Shown here: positions 9,558 to 17,605 of the stretch, one piece after another
How the letters are laid out: each line of letters begins with the position of its first letter
How positions within the stretch are numbered: the first letter of the stretch is position 1
Origin: Helicobacter suis
GTDB taxonomy: Bacteria > Campylobacterota > Campylobacteria > Campylobacterales > Helicobacteraceae
Reading direction: 5' to 3'
Assembly (NCBI RefSeq): GCF_902196135.1
Contig: NZ_CABIKE010000002.1
Span: 164,296-228,295 of the forward strand
DNA: 64,000 bases
Translations under genes and position numbers: made by a program
The notes under the pieces: generated by a model
Told to the model about the DNA's origin: nothing
Seen by the model: only the letters and a program-made list of their open reading frames with translations
The model's database searches: none

Positions 9558-10085
9558 CGATTCTATCATCAAAAGAGCTAGCACCACACAACCTAAAATA
9601 AAGGCGGTAACAATCCCTTTTAAGTTTTTGTATTTTAAAGCCATTAAAAGCCCGCTGGCATAAAATAAACATAAAAACACCCCAAAGGCAAAGCCAAAAA
9701 CCACAAGAGCTTTACCCGCCCTACCCTTATGGATTTGCATAAGTACTCCTAAAAAATTGCGCTTAATGCTTGTAATGGTACTGGTATTGCCTTGAGAACT
9801 TAAATTGATCTCATAGCCAGCCGTGCCAATAATTAAAGCCCCTCTGCGCTTTCTAGGCTCAATTTTAGAGGGCAGGGGGATTTTATTTTGTTTTAGAAAA
9901 TTAAGCAGAAAATCTAATTCTTGTTTAGCAGAAACAAAGGGTACTTGCCACTTTTTAATCTCCGCCCCACTCTCTGACTTGATACCTAAAAAGAAAGCAA
10001 GCCCACTGATGACAAATAGCAAAGCCATAGGCAAAAAAAACATACTGGCATGTATATGAAAAAAACGCGCCCATTTAGTACTCAT
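9552..10085 (-). CDS. PepSY-associated membrane protein
   Basis: 177 residues with an N-terminal helix of the PepSY-TM type (WARFFHIHASMFFLPMALLFVISGLAFFL). It has a periplasmic domain of about 75 residues, a second HxxRAG-containing loop (MQIHKGRAGKALVVFG) leading into another membrane helix, and a last helix. Such proteins are often iron- or copper-regulated reductase-like membrane proteins; the exact role is not known here. The ATG overlaps the end of the upstream ATP-grasp gene by 4 bp, so both are probably one transcript. Confidence 0.75.
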   Translation of the reverse strand: MSTKWARFFHIHASMFFLPMALLFVISGLAFFLGIKSESGAEIKKWQVPFVSAKQELDFLLNFLKQNKIPLPSKIEPRKRRGALIIGTAGYEINLSSQGNTSTITSIKRNFLGVLMQIHKGRAGKALVVFGFAFGVFLCLFYASGLLMALKYKNLKGIVTAFILGCVVLALLMIESL

Positions 10086-11251
10086 AAAATAATATGGCTC
10101 ACAAACTTAGAAAAATTATCCATCACCAACCCGCCTTTTCTAAAGCCAAGCCCGCAAGGTTCAAAAGCATAAAAAACATTGGGTTGGTAATATTCTTGTC
10201 CGGCTTTATTTAGCTCGTAGTACTCTTGATACACGGGTTTATGGTTGCCATAAGCCCCCTCGCTTTTGTGTAGTACCTGCAAATTTGCATCTAAGATTTC
10301 TACATTAGCCCCCTCTCTACCAAAGGCAACTTTTTTAACCTGTTTTTTATGCAAAGGTTCATAGCTAGCCTCTAGTAATAAAGGGTGGTTAGGGTAGCGA
10401 TCCCAAAGCAGTTTTAAAAAGCGTTTGCTTTGGAAGAGCAAAGTATAAGCGGGGTTTAAAAAAATCGCCTTTTGATTTTCCATAATGCTTTGCATGAGCA
10501 TGGCTAATTCCGGCTCATCAATGGCGATATTTTCCCAAGGCACTAATTTAAACAAAAACTCGTAATTCACTCCCTCAAAAAACACCCCCTCAGTGGCGTT
10601 AAATTGCACCAAATCCATATAAGTAAACTGGGTTTGAAACCCGGCAGTCCTAGCCGCATCCTCTAAAAACTTAACGGTGCGCTCCTCCTCGCTACTACCT
10701 TGTATACTAGAAAAAAGGATCTTCCAGCCCTCATACATGGATTCAAAACCGCTAGTATCCTCGCCTAAAGTAACCAATCGTTTAAAATTTTGTACCAAAG
10801 CCTCATGGATATTATTAAACTGCAAATCCTCATTATAGCCATTGTGTTTGAGTAAAGCCCATTGCACCACCGCGCTTTCATATAGCATAGTTGGGGTATC
10901 GGCGTTAAACTCAAGTAATTTAATAGGTTTGCCATCTAATCCCCCCGCTAGATCAAAGCGTCCATAAATATGCCAGTGAATATCATCTTCCCAGCTTTGT
11001 CTAATCAAAGGCACGATGCTATTTGGAATATCTAGCTCAAAAAAGCGCTCTTGATCAATGACCATTTGAGCCGTCTCTACAAACATGTTATAGAGCTCCT
11101 CGCAAGCTTCATAGTAGGCATCTGCTTCTTTTTGGCTAATACTAATTAAATCATTGCTGATATAAGGGCTTTTATCCGGATCTGTATGCCAATCAAGCCC
11201 AATTTCTTCTAAAACTTCTTGGGTGAGAGGTTCTAAAGTTTTAATGCGCAT
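10082..11251 (-). CDS. Glutathionylspermidine-synthase-like ATP-grasp enzyme (YgiC/YjfC family)
   Basis: 389 residues, full length for the family. Features include the N-terminal RIKTLEP.., the substrate-pocket IYGRFDLAGG and LLEFNADTPTMLYES, and the ATP-grasp core KLLWDRYPNHPLLLEAS and KVAFGREGANVEI. E. coli YgiC/YjfC have this domain without the amidase, and their peptide-amine substrate is still uncertain. The gene follows the UPF0323 lipoprotein by 14 bp, the order known from H. pylori (HP0232-HP0233), and precedes the PepSY protein. The three probably form one unit serving an envelope function. Confidence 0.85.
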   Translation of the reverse strand: MRIKTLEPLTQEVLEEIGLDWHTDPDKSPYISNDLISISQKEADAYYEACEELYNMFVETAQMVIDQERFFELDIPNSIVPLIRQSWEDDIHWHIYGRFDLAGGLDGKPIKLLEFNADTPTMLYESAVVQWALLKHNGYNEDLQFNNIHEALVQNFKRLVTLGEDTSGFESMYEGWKILFSSIQGSSEEERTVKFLEDAARTAGFQTQFTYMDLVQFNATEGVFFEGVNYEFLFKLVPWENIAIDEPELAMLMQSIMENQKAIFLNPAYTLLFQSKRFLKLLWDRYPNHPLLLEASYEPLHKKQVKKVAFGREGANVEILDANLQVLHKSEGAYGNHKPVYQEYYELNKAGQEYYQPNVFYAFEPCGLGFRKGGLVMDNFSKFVSHIIL

Positions 11252-11265
11252 GGGTATCCTTTCTC

Positions 11266-12027
11266 TTAAGAAATAGCGCTAGAATGGCTATGTGAGCCAA
11301 AAAAGCCACTGCGGTTTTGTGAGGGGCTTTGTGAAGGGCTAGTATGTGAAGGGCTAGTGCTATGTGTGCTTTGGGGCGCAGCAGAAGGTGTAGTGGAGGG
11401 AGTATGCGGGCTAGAGCTAGCAGGAGTGCTAGTACTAGGGCTTTGGTTAAAAAATCCGCTACGATTTGTTGAAGGCGCAATTGCATTTGGGCTTCTTCCA
11501 AAACTATTTTGGCTGCGTTGGTAGGCCTGTGGAGAGGTGTAATTTCTCTGTGCATTTTGGTTGTAATTAGGGTTGTTAAATAACTTATTACCAATATAAC
11601 TCCCTAAAATAGCCCCCGCTGCAGAGCCTAGAATTGCCGCGCCTATACCAAGCCCTGAGCCTCCTCCCTCACTAGGGGGTTTAGTTAGCTGGCTATTGCC
11701 CTTATCAATTTTAACCTCCTCCTCTTTGATAAACTTTTGAATCTCCTCATCGCTAAGCATCCTCTCTTTGCCCTGCAAATCCCGCACTACAACGCGCGTT
11801 TTATCGCTAGGATACTCCTCAGCCACTTTATAACTCTTATCTGCCTGCTCTTGTAAAATCACAAACGCGCCTTTTTTAATAGGCGTGGTGTTGCTTGTTT
11901 TTTCGGTTGGCTTTTCTTTTTCTTGGGTGTTATCTGAACCTTTACAACCCACCAAAGCCACAACAACCACAGCGCTTAGCCCCCCGACAATAGCATAATC
12001 TGAAATTTTCCTAAAGGGTTTTTGCAT
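11266..12027 (-). CDS. UPF0323 lipoprotein
   Basis: 253 residues. The N-terminus has a hydrophobic stretch and a lipobox (VVVALVGC, Cys at about residue 28), so it should be lipidated and exported. The core is [22 protein letters not shown] and the Gly-rich hairpin [24 protein letters not shown], both familiar from H. pylori HP0232. The last 65 residues are a Ser/Thr/Pro-rich low-complexity tail bounded by two NRSGFF motifs. This tail is longer than in H. pylori as I recall it, and its codons are repetitive (agt/agc-rich), so length variation between strains is likely. The function is unknown. Confidence 0.85.
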   Translation of the reverse strand: MQKPFRKISDYAIVGGLSAVVVVALVGCKGSDNTQEKEKPTEKTSNTTPIKKGAFVILQEQADKSYKVAEEYPSDKTRVVVRDLQGKERMLSDEEIQKFIKEEEVKIDKGNSQLTKPPSEGGGSGLGIGAAILGSAAGAILGSYIGNKLFNNPNYNQNAQRNYTSPQAYQRSQNSFGRSPNAIAPSTNRSGFFNQSPSTSTPASSSPHTPSTTPSAAPQSTHSTSPSHTSPSQSPSQNRSGFFGSHSHSSAIS

Positions 12028-12090
12028 GGAATATCCTTAGTTAAATAAAACCCCATGATAGCATGTTTGTATAAAACTAAGGAATTTTTA

Positions 12091-12675
12091 ATGATCTTAG
12101 GCATAGATGAGGCGGGGCGGGGGTGTTTGTGTGGATCGCTATTTGTAGCGGGGGTGGGCTGCACAGCAGAAATAGCCGCTTTTTTTAATAAGCAAGGGCT
12201 TAAAGAGAGCAAACAGCTAAAGCGAGAAAAGCGCTTTGAGTTTGCAAAACAGATTCAAGAACACAGAGAGGTTTTAAGCCTTGTGGTGGCTAAGAGTGCG
12301 TTAGAAATTGATAATAGGGGTTTAAGTGTGTGCATGCAAGAGGCCATTACACAGCTTGTTTTACATTTCCCCTACATTTTACATGTAAAACTAGATGGCA
12401 ACACACTTTTTCATCTCCAATTTAGCCACCTAAGATGCTTTGAGGCAATCATTAAGGGCGATTGTCAAATTACCCAAATTGCTATGGCCTCTATTTTAGC
12501 TAAGACTGCTAAAGATAAGGAAATGCTAGCCTTAGATCAATCTTATCCGGCCTATGGCTTTATACGGCATTGTGGTTATGGCACTCAAGAACACCGCAAA
12601 GCTATTACACATTTAGGCTATTTAAAAGAACACCGCAAGAGTTTCAAACTAAAGCCACTTATAAATAGAAACTAA
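12091..12675 (+). CDS. rnhB: Ribonuclease HII
   Basis: 194 residues from the ATG at 12091, which has TAAGGA 7 bp upstream and opens directly on the catalytic motif MILGIDEAGRG. An ATG 36 bp earlier has no ribosome site and would add an unusual leader. Other motifs seen are LKESKQL, VKLDGN, KGDC, the family block MASILAKTAKDKEM and YPAYGF..HCGYGT. The enzyme removes RNA from RNA/DNA hybrids and single ribonucleotides. Its 3' end overlaps the convergent transporter gene by 27 bp. Confidence 0.94.
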   Translation: MILGIDEAGRGCLCGSLFVAGVGCTAEIAAFFNKQGLKESKQLKREKRFEFAKQIQEHREVLSLVVAKSALEIDNRGLSVCMQEAITQLVLHFPYILHVKLDGNTLFHLQFSHLRCFEAIIKGDCQITQIAMASILAKTAKDKEMLALDQSYPAYGFIRHCGYGTQEHRKAITHLGYLKEHRKSFKLKPLINRN

Positions 12676-13407
12676 AATAGAGAGGGTGTAAACAGAGATG
12701 AGTAATCGCCTATGCCAGATAGAGGGTATTAAAGGAACAATCCTAACCCCAAGCATCACCCCTAAAACACTCCCCACCCCCACCAAAAGCCCCCAGCGCA
12801 TGTTTTGTAAATGCAACAAACCCTGATGGCTTAATGAAAAAACCCCGCTAACAGAGGAGAAAACCACAAAAAATAAACTCAAAGGTACGCTTTGTTTGGG
12901 GCTTAAATTTAAATAGCGCGAAAGAAGCGGGACCATTAAAACCCCCCCGCCAATGCCAAGACTAATAGCAAAAATCCCGGTGAGTGCTCCGATCCAAAGG
13001 AGGTTGAATTTATCCTTGTTGGTTAAATCTTGTAATTGACTCTCTTGAGAATCTTGTGATGATCCTAAAATAAAGCGCAGGAGTGAGTAAAGAGTAACAA
13101 GAATAAAAAGGCCTAAAAGGATTTTGTGGGGGATATGGGTTAAAATCAAACCGCTAAAGCTTGAGCCAATGAGTCCGCCAAGCCCTACATAAAGCCCAAC
13201 CGACATATTTAAAAGCCCCTTTTTAAAATTAGCCACACTCCCCACTACAGAAGAAAGAGCCATTTGTAAAACAGAAATCCCTACAGCGCTTGCATACGAG
13301 TGGCCTAAAAACAGCATTGTTGGTACAATTACCATTCCTCCGCCAATGCCAAAAAATCCGGATAACACGCCTGTAAAAATCCCAATTAGTAAAAATAAAA
13401 GAGACAT
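12649..13407 (-). CDS. TauE/SafE-family membrane transporter
   Basis: 252 residues with about eight membrane helices in two repeats. Each repeat carries the family's Gly-rich signature (GFFGIGGGMVIVPTM near the start and IFAISLGIGGGVLMVPLLS in the second half). Family members export sulfite, sulfoacetate or other small organosulfur or carbon acids; the substrate here cannot be read from sequence. It is convergent with rnhB and divergent from rodA. Confidence 0.85.
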   Translation of the reverse strand: MSLLFLLIGIFTGVLSGFFGIGGGMVIVPTMLFLGHSYASAVGISVLQMALSSVVGSVANFKKGLLNMSVGLYVGLGGLIGSSFSGLILTHIPHKILLGLFILVTLYSLLRFILGSSQDSQESQLQDLTNKDKFNLLWIGALTGIFAISLGIGGGVLMVPLLSRYLNLSPKQSVPLSLFFVVFSSVSGVFSLSHQGLLHLQNMRWGLLVGVGSVLGVMLGVRIVPLIPSIWHRRLLISVYTLSILVSIYKWL

Positions 13408-13485
13408 AATGATTAACCCTTTTGCTATTGTAGTCTTATTACTACTTGCATGTTAAAATGATTTATCCTAGTTAAAAGCTAATTA

Positions 13486-14619
13486 ATGATTAATCGTAAA
13501 GTTTTCATGCACTTTGATTTTTTGCTTTTGTTTTTTATTCTCCCTCTTATGGGCTTGTCTTTTTTCCTAGTTTATGAAATCAATACAGCCCTAAGTCTTA
13601 AACAAGCCATTTACTTCGTGGTGGCTTTTGTTGTGTTTTGGGCGATTTTTTTTATCCCTTTTAGACAACTTGATCGCCTCTTTTATCTCTTTTACTGGTT
13701 TTGTATTTTCTTATTACTACTTGTAAATGTAGTCGGCTCTGTCAAGCTAGGGGCACAGCGTTGGCTAACTATTCCGATTATCTCTTTATCTTTACAACCC
13801 AGTGAACCGGTAAAAATTGCTATTTTACTGCTTTTAGCCCATTTAATTAGCACAAATCCTATTCCACCTAGTGGTTATGGGTGGAAGATGTTTGGCAAAT
13901 TAAGTTTTTATATTTTATTACCTGTCATTTTAATTTTAAAACAACCGGATTTGGGTACGGCTCTTGTGATTTTGATGATGGGTTTTGGGGTACTTTTTTT
14001 AGTAGGGGTTCACCCTAAAATTTGGATCACCCTAGCCCTTTTTTTCACTATCGCCTCCCCTCTTATTTATAGCTCTTTGCATGATTACCAAAAAAAGCGC
14101 CTCCATGATTTTATTGCTGAAAAGCCTAATTACCATGTGCGCCAATCTATCATCGCCATTGGTTCGGGTGGGTTACTAGGCAAATCTAAAGAACAATCCA
14201 CCCAAGCTAAATTAAAGTTTCTGCCCATTGCTACTAGCGATTTTATTTTTGCCTATTTTGTAGAAAGATTTGGCTTTTTGGGTGCTTTTATACTTCTAGC
14301 TTTCTACATGGGTTTTATCTTGCATTTTTTATCCTATTTTGGCAGCGATCCTAAGGATCGATTTTTACAGACCATTGCCGGAGGGATTGCGGTTTTACTT
14401 TTTGTCTATACAAGCATTGATATTGCCATGACTTTAGGTTTAGCCCCCGTAGTAGGCCTACCCCTCCCGCTTTTAAGTTATGGGGGGAGTAGTTTTATTA
14501 CCTTTATTGCCCTCTTTGCTGTCTTTGAAAATCTCCTTGCTTTTAAATTTGGTTTTGGTTATAATCGCCCTCTTAGGCGTGGATTCTTAGCTCAGTTGGT
14601 CAGAGCATTCGGCTCATAA
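13486..14619 (+). CDS. rodA: RodA, rod-shape peptidoglycan glycosyltransferase (SEDS)
   Basis: 377 residues, about ten membrane helices. SEDS signatures are clear: GAQRWLTI..LSLQPSEPVKIAILL, KQPDLGTALVILMMG, and GLAPVVGLPLPLLSYGGSSFI. It polymerises glycan strands with PBP2 during elongation. The reading frame does not stop before the adjacent tRNA: its last 13 codons coincide with tRNA-Met nucleotides 1-39, and its TAA shares a base with the CAU anticodon. A TAAAAT box about 25 bp upstream of the ATG is a likely -10. The start is the first ATG; one 21 bp downstream (13507) is also possible. Confidence 0.93.
   Translation: MINRKVFMHFDFLLLFFILPLMGLSFFLVYEINTALSLKQAIYFVVAFVVFWAIFFIPFRQLDRLFYLFYWFCIFLLLLVNVVGSVKLGAQRWLTIPIISLSLQPSEPVKIAILLLLAHLISTNPIPPSGYGWKMFGKLSFYILLPVILILKQPDLGTALVILMMGFGVLFLVGVHPKIWITLALFFTIASPLIYSSLHDYQKKRLHDFIAEKPNYHVRQSIIAIGSGGLLGKSKEQSTQAKLKFLPIATSDFIFAYFVERFGFLGAFILLAFYMGFILHFLSYFGSDPKDRFLQTIAGGIAVLLFVYTSIDIAMTLGLAPVVGLPLPLLSYGGSSFITFIALFAVFENLLAFKFGFGYNRPLRRGFLAQLVRAFGS
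14560..14565 (+). promoter_or_regulatory. -10 box for tRNA-Met, inside rodA
   Basis: A perfect TATAAT lies 15 bp before the first tRNA base, within the last coding part of rodA. It is the only -10-like element close enough to give a short tRNA leader. Confidence 0.45.
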
Positions 14620-14657
14620 CCGATTGGTCGTAGGTTCGAACCCTACAGAATCCACCA
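14581..14657 (+). tRNA. tRNA-Met(CAU)
   Basis: 77 nt. Acceptor GGATTCT/AGAATCC is fully paired, D arm GCTC/GAGC, anticodon stem TTCGG/CCGAT (one U-U pair at the top) with loop CTCATAA, T arm GTAGG-TTCGAAC-CCTAC, discriminator A and encoded CCA. It could be elongator Met, or Ile after lysidine modification of the CAU. The first acceptor pair is a normal G-C, so it is not the initiator. Its 5' half overlaps the end of rodA. Confidence 0.95.
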
Positions 14658-14664
14658 CTTTTGG

Positions 14665-14670
14665 TATAAT
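14665..14670 (+). promoter_or_regulatory. Extended -10 box giving a leaderless rpe transcript
   Basis: TGGTATAAT is an extended -10 whose last T is 6 bp before the rpe ATG at 14677. Transcription would start on or within a base or two of the A of ATG. No Shine-Dalgarno sequence precedes the ATG, which fits a leaderless mRNA. Confidence 0.55.
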
Positions 14671-14676
14671 TTTCCT

Positions 14677-15309
14677 ATGGAAATAGCAGCCAGTATTTTA
14701 AGCGCGGATTTTATGGATTTAAAGCAGAGTATCACACGCGTACATGGCGTGGATCTCTTGCATGTAGATGTGATGGATGGGCATTTTGTACCTAATCTTA
14801 CCTTTGGCCCTTGTGTGCTTAAAAATTTAGATCAATATTTTAATATCCCCCTAGACATCCACCTCATGGTAGATAATCCCCTATTTTGCATTGATCTTTA
14901 TAGTGGCCTTAGACCAAGCTATATTACAATCCATTTAGAAAGTACCCCCCATATCCATAAAACGATTCATTACATTAAAAGTTTGGGTTTTAAAGCCGGG
15001 ATAAGCTTAAATCCAGCCACCCCTCTATGCGGGCTAGAATATATCCTAGATGATCTAGATTTAGTGCTGTTTATGAGTGTTAATCCGGGCTTTGGCGGAC
15101 AAAAATTTCTCCCTCTTATACTTAATAAGATCACCCACTTTAAACAGCGTTTCCCCCACTATACCGGCAAAATTGAAGTAGACGGGGGGATTAATGCGGA
15201 TAATGCAAAAGACTTATGGGCTTGTGGGGTTGATATACTCGTGGTTGGGAGTTATTTATTTACCCATGAAGACCCTGCCTTAGCTTTAAAAGAATTGCGC
15301 AAAACATGA
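14677..15309 (+). CDS. rpe: Ribulose-phosphate 3-epimerase
   Basis: 210 residues, a TIM barrel of the usual length. Motifs are IAASILSADFMDL, LLHVDVMDGHFVPNLTFGP (metal-binding His and Asp), DIHLMVDNP, VLFMSVNPGFGGQKF and EVDGGINADNA. It interconverts ribulose-5-P and xylulose-5-P in the non-oxidative pentose phosphate pathway. It starts 19 bp after the tRNA, has no ribosome-binding site, and is probably translated from a leaderless message. A DnaQ-like gene follows, as in H. pylori. Confidence 0.95.
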   Translation: MEIAASILSADFMDLKQSITRVHGVDLLHVDVMDGHFVPNLTFGPCVLKNLDQYFNIPLDIHLMVDNPLFCIDLYSGLRPSYITIHLESTPHIHKTIHYIKSLGFKAGISLNPATPLCGLEYILDDLDLVLFMSVNPGFGGQKFLPLILNKITHFKQRFPHYTGKIEVDGGINADNAKDLWACGVDILVVGSYLFTHEDPALALKELRKT

Positions 15310-15369
15310 TCTCTATTTATTTTTATACCTTTCTTAAGCCTTATCTTAATTTGCCGGCACTTTGCTAGC

Positions 15370-15978
15370 ATGGGCGATCACCCCCTTAAACCATGTTTTT
15401 CAGAGCCTTACTACCAATCGCTTTATTGCTTTGTAGACATTGAAACCACCGGATCTAAGCCTGAAAACTCTAGCATGATTGAAATCGCTGCTTTGCTTTA
15501 TGAACCGCCTAAAAATCCAATGCATAGGGGGCAAATTATCCGGAGTTTTTCTAGTCTAATCCATTGCTTAGAAGTCCCCCCAAAAATTACTGAACTCACC
15601 GGCATTAGCACAGACGATCTTAAAGAAGCACCCCCTTTAGAAGCTGTATTGCAAGATTTTAAACTCTTTATTCAAGATCATATTTTTGTCGCCCACAATG
15701 CAGATTTTGATTTTCATTTTATCAGTTCATGTTGTGTGCAAGTTTTAGATAGCGCCCTTTTTAATGCCAAACTTTGCACGCTTAATTTAGCTAGAAAATG
15801 CATCCCTAGCCCTAGACATGGCCTTCAATTTCTCAACACATTTCTAGGGTTAGACATTCCCATTTCTCATAGAGCCTATGCCGATGCGCTTGCTTCGTTG
15901 CGTGTTTTTGAGCGCTGCCTGCGCGTATTGCCCCAAGAAATTTATACAACCCAAGATCTTTTAGATTATGGCGCTTAA
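15370..15978 (+). CDS. dnaQ: DnaQ-like 3'-5' exonuclease
   Basis: 202 residues. The three DEDDh exonuclease motifs are present: FVDIETTG (Exo I), VAHNADFDFHF (Exo II) and HRAYADALAS (Exo III). It is the likely proofreading (epsilon-type) or repair exonuclease, and sits next to rpe as in H. pylori. The ATG used has no good ribosome site. The frame stays open without a start codon back to 15310, immediately after the rpe stop, so a rare ATT start or a longer ancestral N-terminus is possible. Its last codons lie 16 bp from the convergent chemoreceptor gene. Confidence 0.85.
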   Translation: MGDHPLKPCFSEPYYQSLYCFVDIETTGSKPENSSMIEIAALLYEPPKNPMHRGQIIRSFSSLIHCLEVPPKITELTGISTDDLKEAPPLEAVLQDFKLFIQDHIFVAHNADFDFHFISSCCVQVLDSALFNAKLCTLNLARKCIPSPRHGLQFLNTFLGLDIPISHRAYADALASLRVFERCLRVLPQEIYTTQDLLDYGA

Positions 15979-15993
15979 AAAGGCTTAACTCTT

Positions 15994-17298
15994 TTATTTT
16001 TTAACTTCCATTTCCTTAGCAACGCGATCGCCAGCCTCTTTAATTTTATCCATCAAAACCTTACTTTGCTGGGAAAGATCCACTGTTTTATCAGAAGCCT
16101 CCATTCCAGCAGTGATATGCTCTACTACTTGGGAAGTGATCTCGCGGATAGAGCCAATGATAGCCCCAATCTCAGTTACAGATTTACCCGTGCGCTCGGC
16201 AAGTTTTCTCACCTCATCAGCCACCACCGCAAACCCGCGCCCATGTTCACCTGCTCTAGCCGCTTCAATGGCTGCATTAAGAGCAAGTAAATTAATTTGA
16301 TCGGCAATGTCTTTAATAGTCTGGGTGATTGAAGAAATTGACTCAGATTGTGATGAAAGATTATCTACTAAACCTGTGCTACTTCTCATGGTATCGGCTA
16401 CACTTTGGATATTGCTTAGAGTTTTTTCTACCATTTCGCTCCCATCACTAGTTAGTTGTTGGTTTTCCTTGATGAGGTTTAAAGTCATGGCTAATTTACT
16501 TTTCGTGCTGTCTTCTTTACTAGTAACATCATGGGCGATTTTAATAACCTTATACACTTCACCCTTTTTATTAAAAACAGGGTTATAAGTGGCTTCTAAG
16601 TACACTTTTTTACCACTTTTAGTTATGCGCTCAAAGGTGGATTTTAAAAATTCCCCTCGCCGCAATTTATCTTGATTGGCCCTATAGCTAGGTTGTTTAA
16701 CATATTCAGGATCGCAAAATATCGCGTGGTATTTTCCCTTAATTTCATCAAGGGTATAGCCCATGACTTTTAAAAAATTTTCATTAGCCCTGATCACATT
16801 AAAATTAATGTCAAATTCAATAATAGCCATTGAACGATCGACAGCTTGATAAATAGCCTCTAAATCATTGTGTTCTAAGAGTACAGAGGTAATATCCTCA
16901 GCAATCTTTAAAATCTTATAGACTTTCCCTTGTGTATCTACTACAGGTGTATAACTTGCTTCTAAGTAAACAGCCTTGCCTCCCTTAGTTAGGCGCTCAA
17001 AAATGCCTTCCCTATATTGCCCGGATCTCAAGGTATTCCAAAACTTAAGGTATTCAGGAGACTTTACATATTCCGGATAGCAAAAAATTTCATGGGATTT
17101 TCCTTTAATTTCATCAAGGGTATAGCCCATTAGCTCTAAAAAGTTAGCATTAGCATTAATCACGATATGATCTAAATCAAATTCAATCATAGCCACGGAT
17201 TTATCAATGGCTTTATAAATCGATCTTAATTCAAATAGCTCGTCTCTAGCAACACAGTCGCATTCAGACTTATCCTCTGATCTTTTTCTAAAAAACAT
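15994..17298 (-). CDS. Soluble double-PAS methyl-accepting chemotaxis protein
   Basis: 434 residues and no membrane segment, so cytoplasmic. Two PAS domains are nearly repeats of each other (about 25-138 and 147-260). Each has a [15 protein letters not shown] block, a LEA(S/T)Y(T/N)PV block and a PAC end ([24 protein letters not shown]). The C-terminal signalling hairpin is canonical ([20 protein letters not shown]). The layout is that of Aer2/BdlA-type redox or energy sensors, and no receptor of this layout is among the four classical Tlps of H. pylori as I recall. Whether a flavin or haem is bound cannot be told. A poly-G/C tract lies 80 bp upstream of its start. Confidence 0.9.
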   Translation of the reverse strand: MFFRKRSEDKSECDCVARDELFELRSIYKAIDKSVAMIEFDLDHIVINANANFLELMGYTLDEIKGKSHEIFCYPEYVKSPEYLKFWNTLRSGQYREGIFERLTKGGKAVYLEASYTPVVDTQGKVYKILKIAEDITSVLLEHNDLEAIYQAVDRSMAIIEFDINFNVIRANENFLKVMGYTLDEIKGKYHAIFCDPEYVKQPSYRANQDKLRRGEFLKSTFERITKSGKKVYLEATYNPVFNKKGEVYKVIKIAHDVTSKEDSTKSKLAMTLNLIKENQQLTSDGSEMVEKTLSNIQSVADTMRSSTGLVDNLSSQSESISSITQTIKDIADQINLLALNAAIEAARAGEHGRGFAVVADEVRKLAERTGKSVTEIGAIIGSIREITSQVVEHITAGMEASDKTVDLSQQSKVLMDKIKEAGDRVAKEMEVKK

Positions 17299-17377
17299 GA
17301 AACCACCTTATTTGAAATTTAAAGCGTGTGCCCATTTTACTACGAAAGGGGGTTAATATAAACACGAAGGCTAAAAC

Positions 17378-17393
17378 GGGGGGGGGGGGGGGG
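17378..17393. repeat. Homopolymeric G16 tract between the chemoreceptor and hydA
   Basis: Sixteen consecutive G on the plus strand (C on the minus) in the divergent intergenic region. For the chemoreceptor it lies 80-95 bp upstream of the start codon, roughly 40 bp upstream of a TAAAAT -10 candidate (GTAGTAAAATG on the minus strand). It is 213 bp before hydA. Such tracts slip during replication and would change promoter spacing or upstream-element position. Confidence 0.9.
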
Positions 17394-17605
17394 AGAATAT
17401 AAGCATTTTGATTTAAGCTCACCTTGATTTTACCCTTATTCTCTTGTTGCTTGCAAAATGCCAACTATTCTAACATCTATCTAAAATTTGCACCTTAAAA
17501 TTAGAGCATGCTTAATTGTCCGGCTAGCCTAAACTTCTGCCTTAAGTACTCTGATATTAAACATAATGTATCATGACTAGTTTTCATTTTAAACAAAGGG
17601 AAACC

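Noticed and set aside
11241..11594. His/Leu-rich frame opposite in phase to the UPF0323 lipoprotein tail
   Set aside because: It is produced by the repetitive Ser/Thr/Pro codons of the real gene read in another frame.
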